From NCBI GenBank assembly GCA_029262855.1, contig JAJCYP010000022.1, positions 62,001 to 126,000 of the forward strand: 64,000 bases of DNA, written 5' to 3'. Shown in pieces: positions 54,531 to 61,935 of the stretch. Each line of letters opens with the position of its first letter. Position 1 is the stretch's first letter. The DNA is from Bacteroidota bacterium (GTDB taxonomy: Bacteria > Bacteroidota > Rhodothermia > Rhodothermales > UBA10348). The translations under genes were made by a program, and so were the position numbers. The notes beneath the pieces were generated by a model that was given only the letters and a program-made list of their open reading frames with translations, searched no databases and was not told the DNA's origin.

Positions 54531-55905
54531 TGCGGCTGACGGCATTGGCGGCGACGATACTGCGCATGTACCGGGCCGAATCCTTGAACAGGAATGCGCC
54601 TGAATCCGCATCCCGATGGATCAGACCGGCCTGGGTGGCAGCGCTGCCGGGAGCATCGAACCCGGACCACACAAAGTAGCCTCTCAGGTCTGCGCCCTCA
54701 TCGGCAGCCTTCTGCGCCTGGACCAGGTGGCGTCGCAGGAATCGGACCCGGAGTTCGTCACGGATTCGACCATTTTCATTCAGTTCGTCGATGGGGCCGT
54801 AGGCGGCGCCGTTGGCCAGAAGCATGATGGGCAGCGCCCCGTAGTCCGCGGCGATTCGGGTGAGCGTGTCGTAGAGCCCTTGGGCTTCGGCTTCGCCAAA
54901 TTCGGACTTGTCGCCGTCCAGATTGGGGATGAGGCGGTATCCCAGGTGCTCTGACAGGCTGTCCGCCTCGACCCGGGTCGGCGCGAAGTACTCAACGCCG
55001 ATGAAGTCGCCGGGGGAGGCCGCAATTCGGCTCGCCTCGGCGGGGTCCAGTCCCACGGGGTTCAGGGCTGTCATCACATCGGACGGGTACACTCCACTGT
55101 ACAGGGCGTCCAGGAACCACCTGTTCTCAATGCCATCCTCCAGTTCAGCGTATGCGGTGTTGACCGCTCCATCGCCCACTGCGTGGACGGGGGAGTACCC
55201 GAGCGCAATCCCGATTGACCCTTCGTGACCGCTGGCCTTGTACAGTTCCACAGCGGCTGCGTGGGCCAGCAACATGTGATGGGTTTCTACAGCCCGGGTC
55301 CGCATGGATGCCGCGGTCGACTGCCGAGGATTCATCCCGCGCGCGCGGCGCCTGGTCTGCACAAACGGTGGTGCCCGGGACAGCGCTTCACTCTGGACCT
55401 CCGGGGCCCCTGGAACCTCGGCGTGTGCCAACAACCGATCGGTGAACGGGTCGGCCATCGTCACCCAAACGGAAACGCGGTCGCCGAATGCGGCGAAGGC
55501 CTTTCCGGCGTAGTCGGCGAACCAGTCTGGCGAGTCGGGAGAGCTCCAGCCGCCCGCGTCGTGGATCCGTGCCGGGAGGCCTCGCTCGTATAGCACGACA
55601 ACCGGCTTGATACCCTCGCCAGCGAGCGCATCCAACGTCTGATTGTACGCCGCCACCGCGGCCGCATCGAGTCGCCCGTCCGCGTCCGGGATCAGTCGAT
55701 CCCACGATATTCCGAATCGGTAGTGGGTCAGTCCCACGGCCGCCAGCATCCCGGCCTCCTCCTCGCCAATCGCCACCCCATCTCGGGCGGCGTTACCGGC
55801 ACCCCAAGCAAAATCTGGTGGGAACGGCTTGGCCTGTCCAACAGGACGATTACAGCCGGACAACGCCAGGGCGCAGACCAGGAAAAGGGGAATTGGTAGC
55901 TTCAT
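54520..55905 (-). CDS. Lipoprotein related to GH1 glycosidases, catalytic residues missing
   Basis: The protein has 461 residues with a lipobox (ALALSGC). The GH1 fold is clear from FPPDFAWGAGNA, GLTHYRFGISWDRLIP, AGGWSSPDSPDWFADYAGKAFAAFGDRVSVW, THHMLLAHAAAVELYK, NRWFLDALYSGVYPSDVM, PIMLLANGAAYG and LRGYFVWSGFD. Yet the acid/base motif T-x-N-E-P reads TMADP (D152) and the nucleophile motif TENG reads LANG (A364). The sugar-binding HWD is replaced (LYERGLP), and the stretch with the early Gln and His is shortened. It is most likely a non-catalytic binding or structural pseudoenzyme. ATG 55905 is eight bases from a divergent gene. Confidence 0.82.
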   Translation of the reverse strand: MKLPIPLFLVCALALSGCNRPVGQAKPFPPDFAWGAGNAARDGVAIGEEEAGMLAAVGLTHYRFGISWDRLIPDADGRLDAAAVAAYNQTLDALAGEGIKPVVVLYERGLPARIHDAGGWSSPDSPDWFADYAGKAFAAFGDRVSVWVTMADPFTDRLLAHAEVPGAPEVQSEALSRAPPFVQTRRRARGMNPRQSTAASMRTRAVETHHMLLAHAAAVELYKASGHEGSIGIALGYSPVHAVGDGAVNTAYAELEDGIENRWFLDALYSGVYPSDVMTALNPVGLDPAEASRIAASPGDFIGVEYFAPTRVEADSLSEHLGYRLIPNLDGDKSEFGEAEAQGLYDTLTRIAADYGALPIMLLANGAAYGPIDELNENGRIRDELRVRFLRRHLVQAQKAADEGADLRGYFVWSGFDAPGSAATQAGLIHRDADSGAFLFKDSARYMRSIVAANAVSRMPF

Positions 55906-55912
55906 ACTCGGG

Positions 55913-56386
55913 ATGATACGGCCATGCATACCTTTTGGAGTGAGTAGTTCTGATTCCACCGTTAGACACCGCGTGCTGGATGCGCTGTCGCTGATAGCGT
56001 CCGTCCCGCAACTGGCGTCGGTCCGCCCCGATCTGTCGCCGGAGCGGTATGCGTTCCTGGTCTGCCAAATGTGGTTTGACGAGGTGTACACGCCGGGCAC
56101 CCGATACATGACGGGCATCAAGGGTGATAGGGACGCCGAGGCTTCAGAGGCATTCCTCGAGCACTTTGACGAGGATGAGGTCCGATGGCTGGAGCGATTC
56201 AACCGGTTTCTTGAGCTTCGGATTGATCGGCTCGCCGACATGGACGCCGGAGTGATCCAGCCCGGCGAACGCTGGGACAGCATTGTTCGGGATGCCGGGT
56301 ATCTCGTGGAACTGCTCGGCGGCAATCCAAGACAGTCCGCGTCGGCGCTGGCTGATGCGGTACGCGACTGGCTTCCGCCGGCCTGA
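55913..56386 (+). CDS. Small acidic protein of unknown function
   Basis: The protein has 157 residues from ATG 55913; GTG 55940 would give a start after a shorter leader and is equally possible. It is soluble, acidic and helical (RHRVLDALSLIASVPQLASV, YAFLVCQMWFDEVYTPGTRYM, WLERFNRFLELRIDRLADM). No family is recognised. It diverges from the GH1-like lipoprotein gene and converges on the zinc-ribbon gene at 56414. Confidence 0.6.
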   Translation: MIRPCIPFGVSSSDSTVRHRVLDALSLIASVPQLASVRPDLSPERYAFLVCQMWFDEVYTPGTRYMTGIKGDRDAEASEAFLEHFDEDEVRWLERFNRFLELRIDRLADMDAGVIQPGERWDSIVRDAGYLVELLGGNPRQSASALADAVRDWLPPA

Positions 56387-56413
56387 TCCGAGCCCGGGCC
56401 CCTGCCCGGCCGG

Positions 56414-56965
56414 CTACATCCCCATCTGGCCGCGCACGCGCTCCAGGACGCTCTCGTCGATATGGGTGGTGCCCTCGGCACGGGCGACATCCTCGATGCC
56501 CTTCTGCACCATCGGTCGAATAAAGGAAGGGATACGCTCCATCCGAGCCTGCGCCTCGGCGGTCCAGGTCAACTCGCTGGCCGCCTCGATCTGCGGGGCA
56601 ATCATCCCGCTGAACGGACACCCGGGTCCTTCGCCGACTGGCTGCGCTGATGGGGATCCGCCCATCTTCTGGGCGTACCACTCGGGGGAATGGGGCGCCG
56701 GCTCTTCGGCGGGCTCCGCGCTTTCGACCACTTCGAACCCGTCCAGGTTGTCGCGGATGGTCTCCATGGGTGCTGCCGGCTCGTTTCGACCGCCGACCTT
56801 CACGCCGAGGGAGTGAATCATCTGGGTTTCCATGTGATTCGTCAGCATCGCTGTTTCCTTGCCGCAGGACGGGCATTCGAAGATGACGCTGAGCGAGCCG
56901 TTGTCGGGACCGAGGGTTTCCCGGAGTGCCATCGGCTGATCACATTCGACGCAGAGAAACTTCAT
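56414..56965 (-). CDS. Zinc-ribbon protein with C-terminal PCP_red-like domain
   Basis: The protein has 183 residues. An N-terminal four-cysteine ribbon (C5VEC8, C31PSC34) leads through a flexible Pro/Glu-rich linker, with a GCPFSG motif near 115, to a helical domain at 134-178 (WTAEAQARMERIPSFIRPM, ending HIDESVLERVR). That domain matches the small PCP_red domain found at the end of the protochlorophyllide reductase B subunit. It is the last gene of the nine-gene minus-strand cluster, with an ATGA overlap to the Mrp-type gene. Function unknown; metal or cofactor delivery is an inference. Confidence 0.72.
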   Translation of the reverse strand: MKFLCVECDQPMALRETLGPDNGSLSVIFECPSCGKETAMLTNHMETQMIHSLGVKVGGRNEPAAPMETIRDNLDGFEVVESAEPAEEPAPHSPEWYAQKMGGSPSAQPVGEGPGCPFSGMIAPQIEAASELTWTAEAQARMERIPSFIRPMVQKGIEDVARAEGTTHIDESVLERVRGQMGM

Positions 56966-57855
56966 CGGACTACAGGTTGGTCGACGCTTTCCAGAAGCGT
57001 CAGAAGATGGTCAACAACGGAAGAGACGCCACGTGCCGCCGGGCCGCGGTCTGACAACGCGCGGTGAGCATGCCCGGCATCCAGCAGTGCCCCGAAATCA
57101 GGGTCAAACGGTACCTCGCCGAGCGAAACAGTCCCGGGCATATCCAGGCCATCGGACGTGTAGAGGGCGTGCACGTGCCCGCACTCGCTGCATTCAAAAG
57201 ATGCCATGTTCTCCACGAGCCCAATCGGCCGGTCAGCCAGTGCCTCACGGGCCAGTTTGACGGATTTACGCACCACGTACTGGGACGCCGGCGACGGGAT
57301 GGAGACCACGACTGCGGCCGAGACCCGGGCAATGATATCGTGCAGGTTGGGGAGCTTGTCGGTGCCTGGGGGCAGGTCCACGAAGAGGACATCCAACTCG
57401 CCCCAGTCGGTGTCCGCCAGCATTTCCCGGACGGCATTGACCTCGGCCATGCCCCGCCACGTGTAGGCATGCTCCTGGGACGGCGCGGCCCACTTGACCG
57501 GCATCCCGTCGGGCAGGAAGAGGTCGATGGACATCACACGGACCCCGGCGTCGGAGAGCGGTGGCCGAACGCCCAGCTCACCTGAGACCGGGAGCGTCCT
57601 GCGTACACCGGTCATGCGGACCACGGACGCGCCGTTGATGTCGGCGTCCACAATCCCCGTGCGCAGCCCGCGCATCGCCATCTCCGTGGCCAGGTTTACC
57701 GTCATGGCGCTCTTGCCCACGCCGCCCTTCCCGCTCATCACCGCCACCAGATGCCGCACTCCGGCAAGGTTCTCAGCCAGTTTGCGGTCCCGGTCAGAGA
57801 CCTGGCCGGCCACATCGGATCCGCCATCGTGGGTGATATCGTGGTAGCTTTTCAC
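56962..57855 (-). CDS. Mrp/NBP35-type P-loop ATPase
   Basis: The protein has 297 residues. A deviant Walker A (GKGGVGKS, 42-49), switch DADINGASVVRM, switch II DLPPGTDKL and a CxxC (CSECGH) near residue 233 place it with the Mrp/ApbC carriers that bind and transfer iron-sulfur clusters. Unlike many Mrp proteins there is no N-terminal DUF59 domain. It sits between the USP fusion (six bases upstream) and the zinc-ribbon gene (4-base overlap), so it probably serves Fe-S delivery for this locus. Confidence 0.85.
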   Translation of the reverse strand: MKSYHDITHDGGSDVAGQVSDRDRKLAENLAGVRHLVAVMSGKGGVGKSAMTVNLATEMAMRGLRTGIVDADINGASVVRMTGVRRTLPVSGELGVRPPLSDAGVRVMSIDLFLPDGMPVKWAAPSQEHAYTWRGMAEVNAVREMLADTDWGELDVLFVDLPPGTDKLPNLHDIIARVSAAVVVSIPSPASQYVVRKSVKLAREALADRPIGLVENMASFECSECGHVHALYTSDGLDMPGTVSLGEVPFDPDFGALLDAGHAHRALSDRGPAARGVSSVVDHLLTLLESVDQPVVR

Positions 57856-57861
57856 CGCAGC

Positions 57862-59805
57862 CTACTGGTCGTCTTCGCCCTTCTCTGCGTTTTTCTTCTT
57901 GATTGCCTCCTCCATGAGTCGGAGCCCAATCTTGACGCCCTCCTCGACCGTTGCAAGATCAATCAGGTCAGTTCCGGCGGTGTCGGCCAGCTTCTCGATG
58001 CGCCGCTTGGTGGCGTTGCGCATGAAGCCTTCGGGCACCCTGGCCAGACGAGCCACGGCATCGGGTGTCCAGGAGTATTGCCCGTCGCGTGTATTGCGCT
58101 CGGTCTCGGTGGCGGCATCAACAGCCGCGTCCACGGCACGTTGTCCCAACTCCCCTTTTTCCTCCAGCATCAAGGTTTCGATTTCGGTCACGTCCACCAC
58201 CTCGGCCACCATGGCCCGGGTGATGAGGTCAATCTTTCGAACGCGAGCCCGTTTCTCAATCTTGGCCTTGGCGCGCCGCCTCTGATAACCGTCGGGGATA
58301 GCCTTGACGATGGCCCGGGCCTCCGCGGTGTATTTGAGCTTCACCTTGTCGAATGACTGCTCCTCGATGATGGCGCCTTCAAGTGGTGCCAGTCCCTCGA
58401 TCGCAGCCTTATCCAATTTCTGAAGCTGATCCTTCGGGGAGCTGCAAACCGTGCATTTCTGGGGCTCAAAGCCCCGAGCGACCCAGCCGCAGTTGCCGCA
58501 CACCCAGGTCTGGTCATCGCCCGCCTCGATCTTGGTTCGGGCCACATCGTCGGCAATGATTCCCATCGCCATCATGGAGGACTTCGGAAGAATGGTGCCC
58601 AAGGCCTGCTCCAGGACGGATACAGTCACAACGGAGTGACCGCGCTCCATGGCCCAACGATGGACTGTGGTTCGGGCGATTCCCTTGGCGAAGTCCGGCG
58701 CGCGGTCCAGAATGCGCTGCGCAGGCTCTGTCCAGATCATCGACGACTCGGCCTGGACATCCACGGCCGGCGTGAACCGTTGCGAGGACAGGAGGACGTT
58801 GCAGGGTACCAGACGAAGCAGGTTCTCGGTGTTGGACCCGATGTCCATGGTCTCGTCACTGTGAACACCAATTCGGCCCATTACCAGCAGCCAGGGCTTG
58901 GTGCGGCGTACGTACTCGAGAATTTTCTCGAACGCCTTTCCGTCCAGCAGGGTGATCTTGAGATCGAAGTCCTCTTCCTCGGCGATCTTTACGGCCACCT
59001 CGAGGTGACTCTGGTAGATCTTGGCGAGTCCCGTGTCGATCACTTCCTCGTGCAGCTGCTCCTGCTCCTGAAATTTGAAGACCTTGGAGGCCTTCTCGGT
59101 CAGGACATGCACGATGCTGTTGAACATCGCGTAGTGCAGGTACGGGTCATAGGCCGATATCGCCTCGACGGTCTTGCCGAACGTCTTGCCGAGTTGAATG
59201 GCCGTCTTGAGTCCGGCGAAGGACTCCGGGCTTCCATCGACCGCCACCACAATGCCGCTGCCGTCCTTGTGATCGACGCCGTTGGTGTTCGGCTTGACCT
59301 GGTCCTTGATGTCGGCCAGATTCTTGATGATGAGCGTGTCGGTACGAGTGCGGCGCACGACCCGCTCGCAGACTGATCCGATCTGGCTGTCTTTAACCGC
59401 GCCGAGTCCCAGGGCGCCCATGATCACCAGATCATAGTCACTCGAGTTGATGTCGTCGGCGATGACCTTGAAGTTCTTCCCGTCGTACATCTTGGGCTGG
59501 AACTGCAGGCCGGCCTTCTCAGCCCGCGCCTGCATCACCACGAGATAGGAATCGGAGATGAGCTCCAGGCCCATCGTAATCAGCGTGTCGTGGACCTTGC
59601 GCTGCTTCTCCATCTCCTCTTCGATGAGGTACTCATCGGGCAGCGTGAACTCCATCTGCTTGAACCGATAGTCGTGAAGGCGCGCCGCGTACGCGTGCGA
59701 ACCCACCAACTCGGCATCGTAAGCCTGCGCCAGCTCCACGGCCAGATCCACCGACGTGACGGAGTGCTCTGAGTTGTCTACCGGAACGAAGATTTTCTTG
59801 TACAT
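57862..59805 (-). CDS. Double USP-rubredoxin protein with three PCP_red-like domains
   Basis: The protein has 647 residues with a rare domain order. USP domain 1 spans 1-162 (IFVPVDNSEHS, VIMGALGLG) and USP domain 2 spans 184-343 (VVAVDGSPES, LVMGRIGVHSDETMDIGSNTENLL). A PCP_red-like helical domain (357-405; MIWTEPAQRILDRAPDF) is followed by a rubredoxin-like ribbon with C436, C439, C451 and C454 (WVCGNCGWVARGFEPQKC). Two more PCP_red-like domains follow (490-540, KYTAEARAIVKAIPDGY; 578-632, SWTPDAVARLARVPEGF). The ribbon could hold Fe or Zn. The protein may sense nucleotide and serve as an electron or cofactor scaffold; this is inference. Confidence 0.82.
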   Translation of the reverse strand: MYKKIFVPVDNSEHSVTSVDLAVELAQAYDAELVGSHAYAARLHDYRFKQMEFTLPDEYLIEEEMEKQRKVHDTLITMGLELISDSYLVVMQARAEKAGLQFQPKMYDGKNFKVIADDINSSDYDLVIMGALGLGAVKDSQIGSVCERVVRRTRTDTLIIKNLADIKDQVKPNTNGVDHKDGSGIVVAVDGSPESFAGLKTAIQLGKTFGKTVEAISAYDPYLHYAMFNSIVHVLTEKASKVFKFQEQEQLHEEVIDTGLAKIYQSHLEVAVKIAEEEDFDLKITLLDGKAFEKILEYVRRTKPWLLVMGRIGVHSDETMDIGSNTENLLRLVPCNVLLSSQRFTPAVDVQAESSMIWTEPAQRILDRAPDFAKGIARTTVHRWAMERGHSVVTVSVLEQALGTILPKSSMMAMGIIADDVARTKIEAGDDQTWVCGNCGWVARGFEPQKCTVCSSPKDQLQKLDKAAIEGLAPLEGAIIEEQSFDKVKLKYTAEARAIVKAIPDGYQRRRAKAKIEKRARVRKIDLITRAMVAEVVDVTEIETLMLEEKGELGQRAVDAAVDAATETERNTRDGQYSWTPDAVARLARVPEGFMRNATKRRIEKLADTAGTDLIDLATVEEGVKIGLRLMEEAIKKKNAEKGEDDQ

Positions 59806-59814
59806 ATGGGTGCG

Positions 59815-59866
59815 GTGGTTCAGCGTGAACGCAGGGTGGGTTCAGCGCTGTCCAGTGGGTTCAGCG
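59815..59866. repeat. Three short direct repeats GTGGGTTCAGCG
   Basis: Copies at 59815 (lacking one G), 59836 and 59855 have a period of about 20 bases in the spacer upstream of the USP fusion gene. The last copy contains the stop codon of the preceding gene. Confidence 0.5.
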
Positions 59867-60199
59867 CAATCGGCGAAGTCGCTCGCGGACGTAGCCGAGT
59901 CGGTCGGCAATGTTGTCCAGGTTATTCTCGAGTCCGGCACCGGTGGCAGCAGTGGTCCCCGCCACGGCAACCCTGTCGGCGGCATCCGGACGGAAGCCCA
60001 GGGACAGGATCGCAGAGCGAAGATGTTCGTCGCAGGACTCCAGATCAGCCGTCTCAAAATCACCGAGGACCACATCCCGGAGCAGGCCCAGGCGATACCG
60101 CACGGCAACCAGCATGTTGCGGCGCTCGTCCTCGATCGGCAGCCGGTCCATCAGGCGCCCCAGACGCGAGATCTCCAGTTTCAGCACCGAGGGCGCCAT
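59861..60199 (-). CDS. Small helical protein, unknown function
   Basis: The protein has 112 residues from ATG 60199 and is helical and charged (LKLEISRLGRLMDRLPIEDERR, NNLDNIADRLGYVRERLRRL). The same frame stays open upstream to the TAG of the preceding gene. The 33 codons before the ATG read like protein (AYGLTDIALGENNEWNELHY), but the only start there is CTG at 60298, so the true N terminus may be longer. No family is recognised. It is the sixth gene in the cluster, with a 55-base gap to the USP fusion. Confidence 0.6.
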   Translation of the reverse strand: MAPSVLKLEISRLGRLMDRLPIEDERRNMLVAVRYRLGLLRDVVLGDFETADLESCDEHLRSAILSLGFRPDAADRVAVAGTTAATGAGLENNLDNIADRLGYVRERLRRLR

Positions 60200-60343
60200 C
60201 TGGGCAAACGTCTCCCGGCTGACGTAGTGGAGTTCATTCCACTCGTTGTTTTCGCCGAGTGCGATGTCGGTGAGGCCGTATGCGTCTTGGTTCTTCAGCG
60301 GGGTAGTGCGGTGGGTGGGGCGGAGCGAAAGGGCGGCGAAGGC

Positions 60344-60931
60344 CTAGACGGGTGTCGGCCGGTGGGTCTTTCCGGGATCCAGGGTCCCGATCATCTGCAT
60401 AAGCCCTCCGTATCGACGCCTGAATTCCGCAGGATCCTGTTGGATGGTACTGAACGAAAACTCCGGAAGCAGATCATCCAGCAAGGAGTCCATGGTTTCG
60501 ACATCGATCCATCCGTGGTGGATGTAGCCCAGCGCCAGGTGGTAGTCCGGTTCAGAGCCACGCGCGATAAACCGGATCGCGACCGAGTAGGGGTCGAAGT
60601 GCCGGACGTCGAGCGTCAGGCCCAGATCCTCGGAAACCGGCACCGACCGGGCCTCATGATCCGCCGGGAGCGGGACTACGTCAGCCGGGTGTTCATCGTT
60701 TACTCTGATGCCCACGGCCTGGGCGGCCTCACGAAGCGCGGCGTTGAACGCCGTACGGTCCGACTTGCGAACCGCAGAGGTCAGCTCCACTTCGGTCGTA
60801 TACCTGCGCCAGCCCTCCAGGACCTGCGAGGTCTCGCCGATCAGGTGGACGCTCCCCGGATGGCCAAATCGGCTGTCCAATCCGCGTAGAAAGTCCCGTA
60901 GTCGATCCTGGTTGACAATGCTGTGTCCCAT
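60344..60931 (-). CDS. Nucleotidyltransferase-fold protein with altered active site
   Basis: The protein has 195 residues. The beginning (GSVHLIGETSQVLEGWRRYTTEVELT) has the shape of the pol-beta-type nucleotidyltransferases of the DUF6036 group, where GG-x-A and D-x-D are usual. Here these positions read GETS and EVE, so catalysis may be lost or altered. The remainder (FDPYSVAIRFIARGSEPDYHLALGYI) is unassigned. ATG 60931 starts two bases after the ferredoxin stop, so the genes are coupled. The assignment is tentative. Confidence 0.6.
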   Translation of the reverse strand: MGHSIVNQDRLRDFLRGLDSRFGHPGSVHLIGETSQVLEGWRRYTTEVELTSAVRKSDRTAFNAALREAAQAVGIRVNDEHPADVVPLPADHEARSVPVSEDLGLTLDVRHFDPYSVAIRFIARGSEPDYHLALGYIHHGWIDVETMDSLLDDLLPEFSFSTIQQDPAEFRRRYGGLMQMIGTLDPGKTHRPTPV

Positions 60932-60933
60932 AC

Positions 60934-61110
60934 TCACGTGATCTCGTCTTCTGATACAATGGCATCTTCGGGGCAGACCGAGACGCATTCCTCGAAATCG
61001 CAGCAGGTGTCGTTGATCACGTAGATCGGCTCGCCCACCTCAATGGCCGAGATGGGGCACTCGTCAAGGCACAGGCCACAAGCCGAGCATTTGTCCGTGA
61101 TCACAAACAT
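60934..61110 (-). CDS. Small ferredoxin with two cysteine clusters
   Basis: This is a 58-residue protein. The first cluster is a classic 4Fe-4S motif (C8SAC11GLC14LDEC18P). The second reads C36C37DFEEC42VSVC46P, lacking the regular CxxCxxC spacing but keeping four cysteines. It probably carries two 4Fe-4S clusters and donates electrons to the radical SAM protein or the reductase complex. It lies between the PNPOx-like gene (11 bases upstream) and the nucleotidyltransferase-like gene (2 bases). Confidence 0.9.
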   Translation of the reverse strand: MFVITDKCSACGLCLDECPISAIEVGEPIYVINDTCCDFEECVSVCPEDAIVSEDEIT

Positions 61111-61121
61111 GCTGCGATGGC

Positions 61122-61898
61122 CTAGTCGTCGGTGTCCAATTTCCCATGGCCTTCGTTCACCGTGTTGTCACTCCGCTTTCCGGGATAGCGGCGCTTGGGC
61201 GTCTTGTTCTTGAATCCGGTAACCCAGAAGCAGTACGCGTAGGGGTACATGGTCTGAACCACGTGGAAGGGCTCATACTCAAACAGGCGCCGCATGGCCC
61301 AGGCGAAACGGTACCGCGCGTCCTCGGGCGTGATGATCTCCACCAGACAGTCCACCTGGTAGCTCACGAAAACCGGCGAGTTGCCCGTCCAGAGCACAGA
61401 GGCGTAGGGATTCTCACGAAGGTTCTTGAGGGTTGAGCCCTCGAAAATCTCCAGGAGTCCCAGACGTCGCCAGTCCGCGTGTTCGGGATTGTTGTAGAAC
61501 TGCCGGGCCGTGTTCACGCGAAGGGCGCGCGTCTCGTTCACCGCGTGCGGAGGAAGCGCCTGGATTCTTTCGACCGCGTCCTCGACCAGCGCCAGATAGC
61601 GCTCGATGTACTCGTCCTTGGGAGTGAACCCGACGCCCTTATTGGCCAGGTTCGGGAATTTGTCCTCGTGTCCCCACGTACCCACAACAGGCAGGTGCCC
61701 CGCATTGAAGGCGATGTACTCGTTCTTTTCGATGGCGTCGTAGACACTGTGCTTGTAGTCCAGCTGCCACCGGACGAAGTCGGCGGGGAGTTCCTGAACC
61801 GCGTGGGTTCGGGTACCCGAGTTCAGTTGAACCGTTGCCTCATCTCCACTGACGCTGACACGGTCGGTCATTGCTGTCTCGTCCATCACATCTGACAT
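61122..61898 (-). CDS. Conserved-looking protein of unknown function in the respiratory cluster
   Basis: The protein has 258 residues and no signal or membrane segment. The C-terminal half is very rich in aromatic residues (NPYASVLWTGNSPVFVSYQV, RRLFEYEPFHVVQTMYPYAY), which gives a weak impression of a split-barrel flavin-binding or chaperone-like fold. I cannot name a family. It sits 11 bases before the ferredoxin gene and after the radical SAM gene, so it is almost certainly part of the same operon. A dedicated maturation chaperone is one guess. Confidence 0.75.
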   Translation of the reverse strand: MSDVMDETAMTDRVSVSGDEATVQLNSGTRTHAVQELPADFVRWQLDYKHSVYDAIEKNEYIAFNAGHLPVVGTWGHEDKFPNLANKGVGFTPKDEYIERYLALVEDAVERIQALPPHAVNETRALRVNTARQFYNNPEHADWRRLGLLEIFEGSTLKNLRENPYASVLWTGNSPVFVSYQVDCLVEIITPEDARYRFAWAMRRLFEYEPFHVVQTMYPYAYCFWVTGFKNKTPKRRYPGKRSDNTVNEGHGKLDTDD

Positions 61899-61935
61899 AG
61901 GCTAACTCCTTGATCTTGGGGTGGGTTGGGTGCGC

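Noticed and set aside
58636-60889. Plus-strand frames of 246 and 377 codons across the USP fusion and its upstream genes
   Set aside because: Antisense to USP, ribbon and nucleotidyltransferase-like domains; no domain of their own.
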